Source: Aquabacterium humicola (GTDB lineage Bacteria; Pseudomonadota; Gammaproteobacteria; Burkholderiales; Burkholderiaceae_C). Taken from it: a stretch of 64,000 nucleotides of DNA. How positions within the stretch are numbered: the first letter of the stretch is position 1; each line of letters starts with the position of its first letter. Both the position numbers and the translations under genes were made by a program. The notes below the pieces were generated by a model, which saw nothing but the letters and a program-made list of their open reading frames with translations, was not told where the DNA came from and made no database searches. Positions 56,917 to 64,000 of this stretch are shown piece after piece. The DNA is taken from contig NZ_JARGNB010000004.1 in NCBI RefSeq assembly GCF_030167915.1, positions 62,001 through 126,000 of the forward strand, given 5' to 3'.

Positions 56917-57705
56917 TCACTGCCCGCGGAAGCGCCCCTGGAAATGGCGCGACACCGGCAGCTTCTCCGGCCGTCCGTGCAGGCTCAGCTGCATCGTGCC
57001 CTCGTCGATGCGCAGCGCCGCGGCGATGTGGTGGTGGTTGACGATCACCGAGCGGTGCACCTGCCAGAAGCGCTCGGGATCGAGCTGCGCCAGCAGCTCC
57101 TTCAGCGGCGTGCGGATCAGCGCCTCGCCGCCTTCGTGCACGACGCGGGTGTAGCGCGCATCGGACTCGAAGTACACCACCGTGTCGACGCGGATCAGCC
57201 GCACTTCCTTGCCGATGCCGGCCTGGATCACCGCCGGCGGCGCGGGCCGGCGCACCTGGGCCGACAGCTGCGCCAGCAGGGTCTGCAAAGCGGCGTCGGC
57301 ACCCCGCGCCTGAAGCGCGGCCTCGGCCGTCGCCGGCGGCTGCGCCAGCCGGGCCTGCACGCGTTCGAGCGCACGCCCCAGGCGCTCGTCGTCGACCGGC
57401 TTCAGCACGTAGTCGACCGCGCCGGCATCGAAGGCCGCCAGCGCGTGGTCGCCATGCGCCGTGACGAAGACCACCTGCGCGCGGCCGGCGATGCGCTCGG
57501 CGACCTCGATGCCGGTGAGCCCGGGCATGCGGATGTCGAGCAGGCACAGGTCCGGTTCGTGCTCGAGGAAGGCGTCCCAGGCGTCGACGCCGTTGACGGC
57601 CTCGGCAGCAATCGTCAGCTCGGGCCAGCGCCGCTGCAGCGCGGCGCGCAGCTGCGCGCGCGGGGCTTCTTCGTCGTCGGCGATGAGGGCGGTGAGGTGG
57701 GTCAT
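56917..57705 (-). CDS. LytTR-family response regulator
   Basis: This 262-residue regulator has a receiver domain (1-120) with D57 in LCLLDIRMPG and Lys in YVLKPV, then a LytTR DNA-binding domain (about 155-255; VVYFESDARYTRVVHEGG and FWQVHRSVIVNHHHI). It overlaps the downstream end of the first LytS-like kinase gene by 4 bases. Regulators of this type often control cell-wall or central-carbon functions. One regulator serves two adjacent paralogous kinases here. Confidence 0.93.
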   Translation of the reverse strand: MTHLTALIADDEEAPRAQLRAALQRRWPELTIAAEAVNGVDAWDAFLEHEPDLCLLDIRMPGLTGIEVAERIAGRAQVVFVTAHGDHALAAFDAGAVDYVLKPVDDERLGRALERVQARLAQPPATAEAALQARGADAALQTLLAQLSAQVRRPAPPAVIQAGIGKEVRLIRVDTVVYFESDARYTRVVHEGGEALIRTPLKELLAQLDPERFWQVHRSVIVNHHHIAAALRIDEGTMQLSLHGRPEKLPVSRHFQGRFRGQ

Positions 57706-58784
57706 GGGGAATCGATATCGTCTGAAATGAGCGGCATCGACAGGCGCGCGATCGTGCCGCCTGCGGGCCGCGGCAGCAGCTGCAGACGGGCCTGGTCGCC
57801 GTAGGCCTGTTTGAGGCGGGCGCGCGAATTCGCGAGGCCGACGCCTTCGGCCACCGCCGGCGGCAGGCCGGCGCCGCTGTCGGCCACCTCCACCAGCAGG
57901 CGCTCGCCCGCGCGCCTTGCCGCGACCTGTACATCGGCGCCCGACAGGCTGGGCCCGACGCCGTGCTCGACCGCATTCTCGACCAGCGTCAGCAGCAGCC
58001 CCGGCGGCACGGCCTGCGCGCGCGCCGCGGCATCGGCGTCGACCGAGAAGCGCAAGCGCTCGCCCAGCCGCGCCTGCATCACCTCCAGGTAGCGCACGGC
58101 GGCGTCGAGCTCCTCGCCCAGCGTCAGCTTCTCGCGCTTGAACAGCGGCAAGGTCGCGCGCAGGTAGCCGGTCAGCGAGCGCAGCAGGCTCGACGCGCGT
58201 GGATCGCCCGAGTCGACCCAGTGCTGCAGCGACGCCAGCGAATTGAACAGGAAGTGCGGCTGGATCTGCGCGGTGGCGAGCTGGCGCGCCATGTCGATCG
58301 CGCGTTCGCGCTCGTCCAGCTCGCGCAGCCGGGCCTCGATCTGGTGGCCGCGGAACGAGGTGACGAACCACAACGCCAGCGCGGCCAGCGCGACGCTGCC
58401 GGCGACGACGTTGGAGAGCCAGCGGCTGTCTTCCACCGGCAGGCCCGAGCCGCGACCGACCAGCACGGCGACGAGGAAGAAGCCGACCAGCCCCAGCGAA
58501 GATTCCAGCAGGCGCCGGCGCGAAGGCCCGCGCCACAGCGCCATCGCGACGCGCCAGACGACCACCGTCATCGTCAGCATCAGCGCGGCCAGCATCCACA
58601 CCACCGACGCCGGCGCGAGCTGCAGCACCAGCGTCGCCGGCCCGATCGCGTTGACCGCCAGGATCATCAGGAAGGTGCGGCTGGGCCGGTCGCCGCCGGC
58701 GCGTTCGAGCTCGGCGGCCGTGAAGACACGCCGCGGCCCCGGGTACCAGAGCTGGCTCCAGTCGATGCGATCAGCGTTGTTCAT
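57702..58784 (-). CDS. LytS-type sensor histidine kinase (first paralogue)
   Basis: This 360-residue kinase has four membrane segments (about 36-56, 60-80, 93-113 and 125-147) without a separate sensor domain, a His_kinase domain with H177 in QIQPHFLFNSL, and a HATPase domain (LVENAVEHGVG, GVGLANSRARLK). Its ATG region overlaps the upstream paralogue's stop by 14 bases and its stop overlaps the LytTR gene, so all three are translated together. It shares HFLFN(S/T)LA-LQHWVD-GD-RA with the next kinase. Confidence 0.9.
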   Translation of the reverse strand: MNNADRIDWSQLWYPGPRRVFTAAELERAGGDRPSRTFLMILAVNAIGPATLVLQLAPASVVWMLAALMLTMTVVVWRVAMALWRGPSRRRLLESSLGLVGFFLVAVLVGRGSGLPVEDSRWLSNVVAGSVALAALALWFVTSFRGHQIEARLRELDERERAIDMARQLATAQIQPHFLFNSLASLQHWVDSGDPRASSLLRSLTGYLRATLPLFKREKLTLGEELDAAVRYLEVMQARLGERLRFSVDADAAARAQAVPPGLLLTLVENAVEHGVGPSLSGADVQVAARRAGERLLVEVADSGAGLPPAVAEGVGLANSRARLKQAYGDQARLQLLPRPAGGTIARLSMPLISDDIDSP

Positions 58785-59931
58785 CGCCAGTGCCGTCGAT
58801 GGTCAGACGGGCGATGGTGCCGGGCGCGCCCTCGCCCACTTCGAGCCGCGCCCGTTCGCCGAAGCGGTGCTGCAGCCGCAGCCGCGAGTTGCCCAGGCCC
58901 ACGCCGTCGTGCCAGCCGGCGGCGAGGCCCACCCCGTCGTCGGCGATCGTCAGCTCGAAGACGCTGCCCGCGCGCCGCGCGCGCAGCGTGATCGTGCCCG
59001 GCCGCAGCAGGGGCGCGATGCCATGCTCGACGGCGTTCTCCAGCAGCGTCAGCAGCAGCGCCGGCGGCAGCGGCTGGTCGCGGCAATCGTCGGCGACGTC
59101 GAAGCGGTACGACAGCCGCGGCCCGAAGCGCGAGACCATGATGCCCAGGTAGTGCTCGGCCAGCGGCAGCTCGTCGGCCAGCGTGATCTGCTCGCGCAGC
59201 ATCAGCTCGGTCGAGCCGCGCAGGAAGCTCGTCAGCGCGCGCAGCAGCGGCGCGGCGCGCTTGTCGCCGGTGTCCACCCAGTGCTGCAGCGCGGCCAGCG
59301 TATTGAACAGGAAGTGCGGCTGGATCTGCGCCTGCAGCAGCTTCAGCCGCGCCTCGGCCGCGTGGCGCGCGGCGGCGTCGCGTTCGGCCTCGAGCTGGGA
59401 CTGCACGAGCGCGCGCTGGATCTGCGCGCGCCGGCCCGAGGCCAGCGCCCACAGCACCAGCAGCAGGCCGATGCCGCCGAGCAGCTGCACCGGCGTCGCG
59501 CGCCACAGCGCGCGGCCCAACTGGGCCGCGCGGTCGGGCGTGCCCGGCGCCCACAGCCCGGACAGGATGCCGCCGATCGCGCCGGCATAGGTCGCCACGA
59601 CCATCGCGAAGCCGATGCGCCGCAGCGTGCGGCCTTCGAACTTCTCCGGCTGCAGCCAGGCGCGGCGCATCGCGAGTGCGCTGCCGATGACGAACAGCAG
59701 CGCGATCGACACCGACCACGGCAACGGCATGCCGGCGGCGCGCAGGCCGAGCACGGTCGCCGACAAGCCCGCGGTGAAGCCCAGCCACAGGCCGACGCCG
59801 CCCTGCACCAGCCGGCGGTCCAGCGCCTGGGCCTCGGCACGCAGCAGCGGATCGAGGTCGCCGTACCACCAGCGCGCCAGGCGCGACGGACGGGGCGTCG
59901 GGCGGGCAGGCATCGAGGCATCGGAGCACAT
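58771..59931 (-). CDS. LytS-type sensor histidine kinase (second paralogue)
   Basis: This 386-residue kinase has four to five membrane segments (within about 40-160), a coiled linker, a His_kinase domain with H206 in QIQPHFLFNTL, and a HATPase domain (LLENAVEHGIA, GVGLGNSRLRLQ). It is first in the operon. The kinase cores of the two paralogues align well by eye while the membrane parts differ, which suggests different inputs to one regulator. The ATG at MCSDASMPARP was chosen; an ATG six codons later is possible. Confidence 0.9.
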   Translation of the reverse strand: MCSDASMPARPTPRPSRLARWWYGDLDPLLRAEAQALDRRLVQGGVGLWLGFTAGLSATVLGLRAAGMPLPWSVSIALLFVIGSALAMRRAWLQPEKFEGRTLRRIGFAMVVATYAGAIGGILSGLWAPGTPDRAAQLGRALWRATPVQLLGGIGLLLVLWALASGRRAQIQRALVQSQLEAERDAAARHAAEARLKLLQAQIQPHFLFNTLAALQHWVDTGDKRAAPLLRALTSFLRGSTELMLREQITLADELPLAEHYLGIMVSRFGPRLSYRFDVADDCRDQPLPPALLLTLLENAVEHGIAPLLRPGTITLRARRAGSVFELTIADDGVGLAAGWHDGVGLGNSRLRLQHRFGERARLEVGEGAPGTIARLTIDGTGDEQR

Positions 59932-60053
59932 CGCGGCGCAGTCTAGGCGCAGCAGCGGCGCGCCCGCGGCCGCATCGGGCGAACGGCCGGTCCGGCGACA
60001 TGGACGGCCGCCGACGGCGCGCGGCCGGTGCGCGGCCGTCGGGTCCCGCGCCG

Positions 60054-60809
60054 TCAGCCCACCGCCGCGCCGCCGACGAACACCCGCAGCTCGCCCGGCG
60101 TGAACGCGGTCCACGGCTCGCCGCGCGTCAGCGGCTCGGTGGCGATCACCGCGACGCGGTCGCTCGGCTGCGTCAGCGCGGCGAAGTCGACCGCCACGTC
60201 CTCGTCGGCGAGGTGCGCGGCGCCGAAGGGATGGCGGCGCTCCAGCCAGTACAGCGAGGTGGTCGCGTGCGCCCACAGCGCCTGGCCGTTCGACAGCAGC
60301 AGGTTGAAGGTGCCGTGGCGCGCGATCGGCGGCAACAGCTCGCGCAGCGTGGTGGTCAGTTCGGCGATCGACGGCACGCTGGCATGCGCCTTCGCCAGCT
60401 CCTGCATCAGCCAGCAGAACGCGCGCTCGCTGTCGGTGGAGCCGACCGCGCGGAAGGCGCCGTGCAGCCGCGGCTCGAAGCCCTTCAGGTCGCCGTTGTG
60501 CGCGAACACCCAGTAGCGGCCCCACAGCTCGCGCATGAAGGGGTGCGTATTCTCCAGCGACACATGGCCCTGCGTCGCCTTGCGGATGTGCGCGATGACG
60601 TTGTCGCTCCGGATCGGGTAGCGCCGCACCATCTCGGCCACCGGCGACACGAGCGCCGAGTGCGGGTCGACGAACAGGCGCACGCCGCGGTCCTCGAAGA
60701 ACGCGATGCCGAAGCCGTCCTTGTGCTCGGCCGCGCGCGTGGCCAGGCCGGTGAACGAGAACATCACGTCGGTGGGCGTGTTGGCGTTCATGCCGAGCAG
60801 CTGGCACAT
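60054..60809 (-). CDS. Class II glutamine amidotransferase (YafJ-like)
   Basis: This 251-residue Ntn-type amidotransferase has the nucleophile Cys at position 2 (MCQLLGMNANTPTD), exposed after removal of Met. RKATQGHVSLENTHPF and AHNGDLKGF supply the glutamine-binding residues. It is the stand-alone YafJ/GAT_4-type form; no synthetase domain is fused. Its acceptor reaction is unknown. It is followed, upstream on the same strand at a 10-base distance, by the flavoprotein gene, so the two are likely one operon with the flavoprotein first. Confidence 0.9.
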   Translation of the reverse strand: MCQLLGMNANTPTDVMFSFTGLATRAAEHKDGFGIAFFEDRGVRLFVDPHSALVSPVAEMVRRYPIRSDNVIAHIRKATQGHVSLENTHPFMRELWGRYWVFAHNGDLKGFEPRLHGAFRAVGSTDSERAFCWLMQELAKAHASVPSIAELTTTLRELLPPIARHGTFNLLLSNGQALWAHATTSLYWLERRHPFGAAHLADEDVAVDFAALTQPSDRVAVIATEPLTRGEPWTAFTPGELRVFVGGAAVG

Positions 60810-60819
60810 GGCGGCGTCC

Positions 60820-62046
60820 TCAGGGGATCGGCAGGAACAGCTTCGTGATGCCGCGCAGGCTGACGAGGTGGCCGGGGTTGCCGGTCTCCTCGAGCACGCC
60901 TTCCATGCGCTTCAGGATGCGCGGGCTGCGGTTGGCGCGCCAGATCAGCAGGTCGGCCAGCCACGGGTGGTCGTTGACGCGGTTGGCGCGTTCGTAGAGG
61001 TCGAAGCGCGGCTTCAGCGCGGCGATCGACGCCTGATAACGCGCGATGAGCGCGTCATCGGCGTCCGTCGCCAGCAGCGCGTCGGCGGCCAGCAGGCCGG
61101 TCTCCAGCGCCTTGCCGATGCCCTCGCCGGTGAAGGCATAGGTGCTGCCGGCGGCTTCGCCGGTGACCAGCAGGCCGGGCTTCGCCAGCCGGGCGCCTTC
61201 GAGCGAGCAGCGCAGCGGCGCGCCCTTCAGCGCGCCGGTCCACTGCCCGCCCTGCAGCAGCGCGCGCGCCGGCCCGTAGACCTCGGTGAAGGCGGCGAAC
61301 ATCTCGCGCAGGTTGACGTCGGCCATCGTCGCGCGGCCGTTGCCGCGCTTGGCATGGCTGTGCGCGAGGCCGACGCCGATGTTGAAGGTGTCGTCGGGGC
61401 CGGGAAAGATCCAGCCGTAGCCCTTGCGCAGGCGCTTGTGCCAGACCACCTCCAGCGCTTCGATGCGGCCGCGCATGCGGGGGTTGCGGATGTAGCCGCG
61501 CAGCGCGACGCCGCTGGGCGTCTGGCGCTCGCACATGCCGGCGGCGATCAGCGCCTGCGGTTGCGCGCCGGTGGCCAGCACCGTCCAGCGCGCCCGCAGC
61601 TCACGGCGCCGGTCGCCTTGCTTCAGACGCGCGCCGACGGTGCGCCCGCCCTCGCCGTCGATCGTCGCCTCGAAGCGCCAGGGCGCCGCGAAGCGCGCCC
61701 CGGCACGCTCGGCGTTGCGCTTGACGATGTCGTCGAGTTCGCGCCGCGGCAGCACCGCGAGCCGCCCCGGCACGTCGATGCGGCCACCGCGCGGGCCGAT
61801 GCAGGCGACATGGCGCGCGCTCTGCGCGGCGGCCATCACCTCGCCGGCGACGCCCAGGCGCTGTAGCGCGTGGTGCGCGTCGGGAATCAGCCCGTCGCCG
61901 CAGACCTTGTCGCGCGGGAAGGCCTGCGCATCGACCAGCAGCACGTCGCGGCCGGCGCGCGCGAGCGCGGTGGCGCAGGCGCTGCCGGCGGGGCCGGCGC
62001 CGATCACGAGCACATCGCAGGTCGCCGGCAGGTCGTTCGAAGTCAT
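60820..62046 (-). CDS. Geranylgeranyl reductase-family FAD oxidoreductase
   Basis: This 408-residue flavoprotein has the FAD motif [22 protein letters not shown] (about 11-32; dinucleotide GxGxxG inside), the [15 protein letters not shown] block characteristic of the geranylgeranyl-reductase group, and the [25 protein letters not shown]/product region, described here by its ends. It may saturate isoprenoids or hydroxylate a small molecule; related proteins exist in non-photosynthetic bacteria. It is divergent from cysT. Confidence 0.85.
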   Translation of the reverse strand: MTSNDLPATCDVLVIGAGPAGSACATALARAGRDVLLVDAQAFPRDKVCGDGLIPDAHHALQRLGVAGEVMAAAQSARHVACIGPRGGRIDVPGRLAVLPRRELDDIVKRNAERAGARFAAPWRFEATIDGEGGRTVGARLKQGDRRRELRARWTVLATGAQPQALIAAGMCERQTPSGVALRGYIRNPRMRGRIEALEVVWHKRLRKGYGWIFPGPDDTFNIGVGLAHSHAKRGNGRATMADVNLREMFAAFTEVYGPARALLQGGQWTGALKGAPLRCSLEGARLAKPGLLVTGEAAGSTYAFTGEGIGKALETGLLAADALLATDADDALIARYQASIAALKPRFDLYERANRVNDHPWLADLLIWRANRSPRILKRMEGVLEETGNPGHLVSLRGITKLFLPIP

Positions 62047-62120
62047 CGCGGCAAATTGTAGGCAGGGACCACGCGGCGCCCGTCGCCCGGCGCCTTCGTC
62101 GCTTTCCGAATATCGATGGG

Positions 62121-62161
62121 CCGAGAACGTCGTTCGGCGCAGCGGCCGGCCTGCCTAGCAT
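62121..62161 (+). promoter_or_regulatory. Dyad and -10 candidate upstream of cysT
   Basis: GAACG-T-CGTTC (62125-62135) is a perfect 5-1-5 dyad. TAGCAT at 62156-62161, 23 bases before the ATG, is a -10 candidate. CysB regulation would be expected for sulfate transport genes, but the dyad is not recognisably a CysB site. Confidence 0.35.
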
Positions 62162-62184
62162 CGCGCTTTTCATCGACATCCCCG

Positions 62185-63021
62185 ATGCTGCTGTCCCGTG
62201 CCCTCCTGCGACGCCACACCGTGCTGCCCGGCTTCGACCTGGCGCTGGGGCTGACGCTGACCTATGTGAGCCTGGTGGTGCTGTTCCCGCTGTCGGCCGC
62301 GTTCCTGAAGACCGCGACGATGAGCTGGCCGGCCTTCTGGGACGCGGTGGCCTCGCCGCGCGTGCTCGCCAGCTACCGGCTGAGCTTCGGCGCGTCGCTG
62401 CTCGCGGCACTGGCCAACGCGGTGTTCGGCACGGTGATCGCGTGGGTGCTGGTGCGCTACGAGTTCCCGTTCAAGCGCATCGTCGATGCGCTGGTCGACC
62501 TGCCCTTCGCGCTGCCGACCGCGGTGGCCGGTATCACGCTGACGGCGCTCTATTCGCAGAACGGCTGGATCGGGCAGTGGCTGCCGGTGAAGGTCAGCTT
62601 CACGCCGCTGGGCGTCTTCGTCGCGCTGCTGTTCATCGGCCTGCCCTTCGTCGTGCGCACCCTGCAGCCGGTGCTCGAGGACCTGTCGAGCGAGTACGAG
62701 GAGGCCGCCGCGATCCTCGGCGCGAACCGCTGGCAGACCTTTCGCCGCGTGATCCTGCCCATCGTGCTGCCGGCGCTGGTCACCGGCTTCGCGCTGGCCT
62801 TCGCGCGCGCGCTCGGCGAGTACGGCAGCGTGATCTTCATCGCCGGCAACCTGCCGATGGTCAGCGAGATCACGCCGCTGCTGATCATCACCAAGCTCGA
62901 GCAGTACGACTACGCCGGCGCGACCGCGATCGCGGTCGTGATGCTGGGCGCCAGCTTCGGGATGCTGCTGGTGATCAATGCGCTGCAGGGCTGGGCGCGG
63001 CGTCGGCAGGGGCAGGCATGA
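62185..63021 (+). CDS. cysT: Sulfate/thiosulfate ABC transporter permease CysT
   Basis: This 278-residue permease has six membrane segments and the ABC-permease EAA motif [21 protein letters not shown] (about 172-192, in part). [19 protein letters not shown] is the usual CysT C-terminal block. With CysW it forms the channel for sulfate import. The ATG at [11 protein letters not shown] was preferred over an upstream open stretch. No cysP/sbp gene lies just upstream in this window; the region before it is occupied by a divergent flavoprotein gene. It overlaps cysW by 4 bases. Confidence 0.93.
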   Translation: MLLSRALLRRHTVLPGFDLALGLTLTYVSLVVLFPLSAAFLKTATMSWPAFWDAVASPRVLASYRLSFGASLLAALANAVFGTVIAWVLVRYEFPFKRIVDALVDLPFALPTAVAGITLTALYSQNGWIGQWLPVKVSFTPLGVFVALLFIGLPFVVRTLQPVLEDLSSEYEEAAAILGANRWQTFRRVILPIVLPALVTGFALAFARALGEYGSVIFIAGNLPMVSEITPLLIITKLEQYDYAGATAIAVVMLGASFGMLLVINALQGWARRRQGQA

Positions 63022-64000
63022 GCGCAGAGTTGGCCCTTCAACAACCGTCGGCCGCGGCCGACGACGGCCGCCCGTTCTCCCCCGCGGTGCTGCGCCGCGC
63101 GACGGCCGAGCCGCCGTGGGTGCGCCGCCTCCTGATCGGCATCGCGCTCGGCTTCCTGACGCTGTTCCTCTTCATCCCGCTCGCCGCGGTGTTCCACGAG
63201 GCGTTCAAGAAGGGTGTGGCGGTCTACGTCGCCGCGATCACCGAACCCGACGCCTGGGCCGCGATCCAGCTGACCCTGCTCGCCGCAGCGATCAGCGTGC
63301 CGCTGAACGCCGTCTTCGGCGTGGCGGCCGCGTGGTGCATCGCGAAGTTCGACTTCAAGGGCAAGAGCGTGCTGCTGACCTTGATCGACCTGCCGTTCTC
63401 GGTCAGCCCGGTGATCGCGGGCCTGATCTACGTGCTGGTGTTCGGCCTGCAGGGTTGGTTCGGCGAGTGGCTGCGCGACCACGACCTGAAGGTGATCTTC
63501 GCGGTGCCGGGCATCGTGCTGGCCACGCTGTTCGTCACCTTCCCGTTCGTCGCGCGCGAGCTGATCCCGCTGATGCAGGCGCAGGGGCGCGAGCAGGAAG
63601 AAGCGGCGACCGTGCTCGGCGCCTCGGGCTGGCAGCTGTTCCGCCGCGTCACGCTGCCGAACATCAAGTGGGCGCTGCTCTATGGCGTGATCCTGTGCAA
63701 CGCCCGGGCGATGGGCGAGTTCGGCGCGGTCAGCGTGGTCTCCGGCCACATCCGCGGGCAGACCAATACGCTGCCGCTGCACATCGAGATCCTCTACAAC
63801 GAATACCAGTTCGCTGCCGCGTTCGCGGTCGCGTCGCTGCTCGCGGCGCTGGCGCTGGTGACGCTGGTGCTCAAGCTCGCGGTCGAGCGGCGCGTGCAGC
63901 AGCAGATGCAGGCGGCGAAGGCCGAGGTGAATGAGTCCGCGCCCGGCCGCTCCGAAGCGGACTCGCTCCCCCTCGGGGGGACAGCGCGGAACGCGCGAAG
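63018..64000 (+). CDS. cysW: Sulfate ABC transporter permease CysW (runs off the end)
   Basis: This permease gene is open to the window end (at least 327 residues; CysW is usually about 290). It pairs with Cys[22 protein letters not shown] is the EAA loop, and [21 protein letters not shown] is the family's signature region (shown in part). Family homology ends near residue 302 (AAKAEVNE); beyond it the frame continues through a junction repeat and encodes [19 protein letters not shown]. The stop is outside the window. cysA is expected next. Start ATG overlaps the cysT stop. Confidence 0.92.
   Translation, partial: MSAELALQQPSAAADDGRPFSPAVLRRATAEPPWVRRLLIGIALGFLTLFLFIPLAAVFHEAFKKGVAVYVAAITEPDAWAAIQLTLLAAAISVPLNAVFGVAAAWCIAKFDFKGKSVLLTLIDLPFSVSPVIAGLIYVLVFGLQGWFGEWLRDHDLKVIFAVPGIVLATLFVTFPFVARELIPLMQAQGREQEEAATVLGASGWQLFRRVTLPNIKWALLYGVILCNARAMGEFGAVSVVSGHIRGQTNTLPLHIEILYNEYQFAAAFAVASLLAALALVTLVLKLAVERRVQQQMQAAKAEVNESAPGRSEADSLPLGGTARNAR
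63942..64000. repeat. Junction repeat, copy E (extends past the window)
   Basis: CCCGGCCGCTCCGAAGCGG leads into CTCCCCCTCGGGGGG (first hairpin) and GCGCGGAACGCGC (second hairpin), cut by the window end. It is in frame with cysW and apparently translated. Confidence 0.65.

Overview
The window is about 70 percent G+C and reads as a chromosomal segment of a betaproteobacterium of the order Burkholderiales, probably in or near the Rubrivivax/Methylibium/Roseateles group. This rests on gene content and order (hpf-ptsN-hprK, bamE-dapB-exbB-exbD-leuS-lptE-holA, surA-rsmA beside lptD/amgK, thiL-pgpA-pncC) and on protein similarity recalled from memory; no search was run. Coding density is very high, many neighbours overlap by 4 bases (ATGA), and I see no rRNA, tRNA, insertion sequence, prophage or CRISPR array.

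Layout. 1-9.6 kb: housekeeping genes, with ribosome hibernation and nitrogen-PTS genes (hpf, ptsN, hprK), fur, then an envelope/lysine/translation run (bamE, dapB, exbB, exbD, leuS, lptE, holA). 9.6-12.5 kb: a tightly overlapping reverse operon thiL-pgpA-pncC-ghrA. 12.6-17.8 kb: a FixLJ/DctSR-type two-component system divergent from maeB (malic enzyme). 18.0-19.1 kb: a secreted RNase of the barnase/RNase Sa type with a barstar inhibitor gene, behind an unusually structured, A+T-richer leader. 19.1-25.0 kb: rsmA, surA and lptD, with amgK divergent. 25.0-33.2 kb: accessory metabolism, with LysR regulators, a DUF4148 protein, an M20 peptidase, a lysophospholipase-like hydrolase, and a cluster of amino-acid-binding protein, Asp/Glu racemase and D-amino-acid dehydrogenase-like flavoprotein. 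33.5-36.7 kb: a secreted subtilase, an alpha/beta hydrolase, and two tandem paralogous 33-residue membrane proteins too small for routine gene calling. 36.7-43.2 kb: Crp/FNR and Lrp regulators, then lysine catabolism (lysine 6-dehydrogenase-like enzyme plus antiquitin-type aldehyde dehydrogenase), an AlkZ-like HTH_42 protein with no usual start codon, and a D-serine-dehydratase-like PLP enzyme. 43.3-48.5 kb: DUF898 plus M48 peptidase, purB, GNAT, pyrF. 48.6-60 kb: a signalling-rich stretch with a 1100-residue hybrid kinase, a Tat-lipoprotein intradiol dioxygenase, an OmpR/EnvZ-type pair, an M14 carboxypeptidase, and a LytTR regulator with two paralogous LytS-like kinases. 60-64 kb: a class II amidotransferase, a geranylgeranyl-reductase-family flavoprotein, and the sulfate permease genes cysT-cysW, which run off the end.

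Structure between genes. Five copies of a two-hairpin G/C-rich repeat (near 4.8, 19.9, 52.0, 54.3 and 64.0 kb) sit at gene junctions, mostly inside operons. One supplies the apparent C-terminal tail of CysW and another reaches into the 5' end of rsmA. A TAGAAT-like -10 box followed by C precedes several genes (bamE, leuS, maeB, amgK, the DUF898 gene). In leuS it lies 7 bases from the ATG, suggesting a leaderless or nearly leaderless mRNA.

The best candidates for something not yet described are the tandem 33-residue membrane protein pair, the junction repeat family, the RNase-barstar pair with its folded leader, the two-kinase/one-regulator LytS-LytTR module, and the AlkZ-like gene without a normal start.
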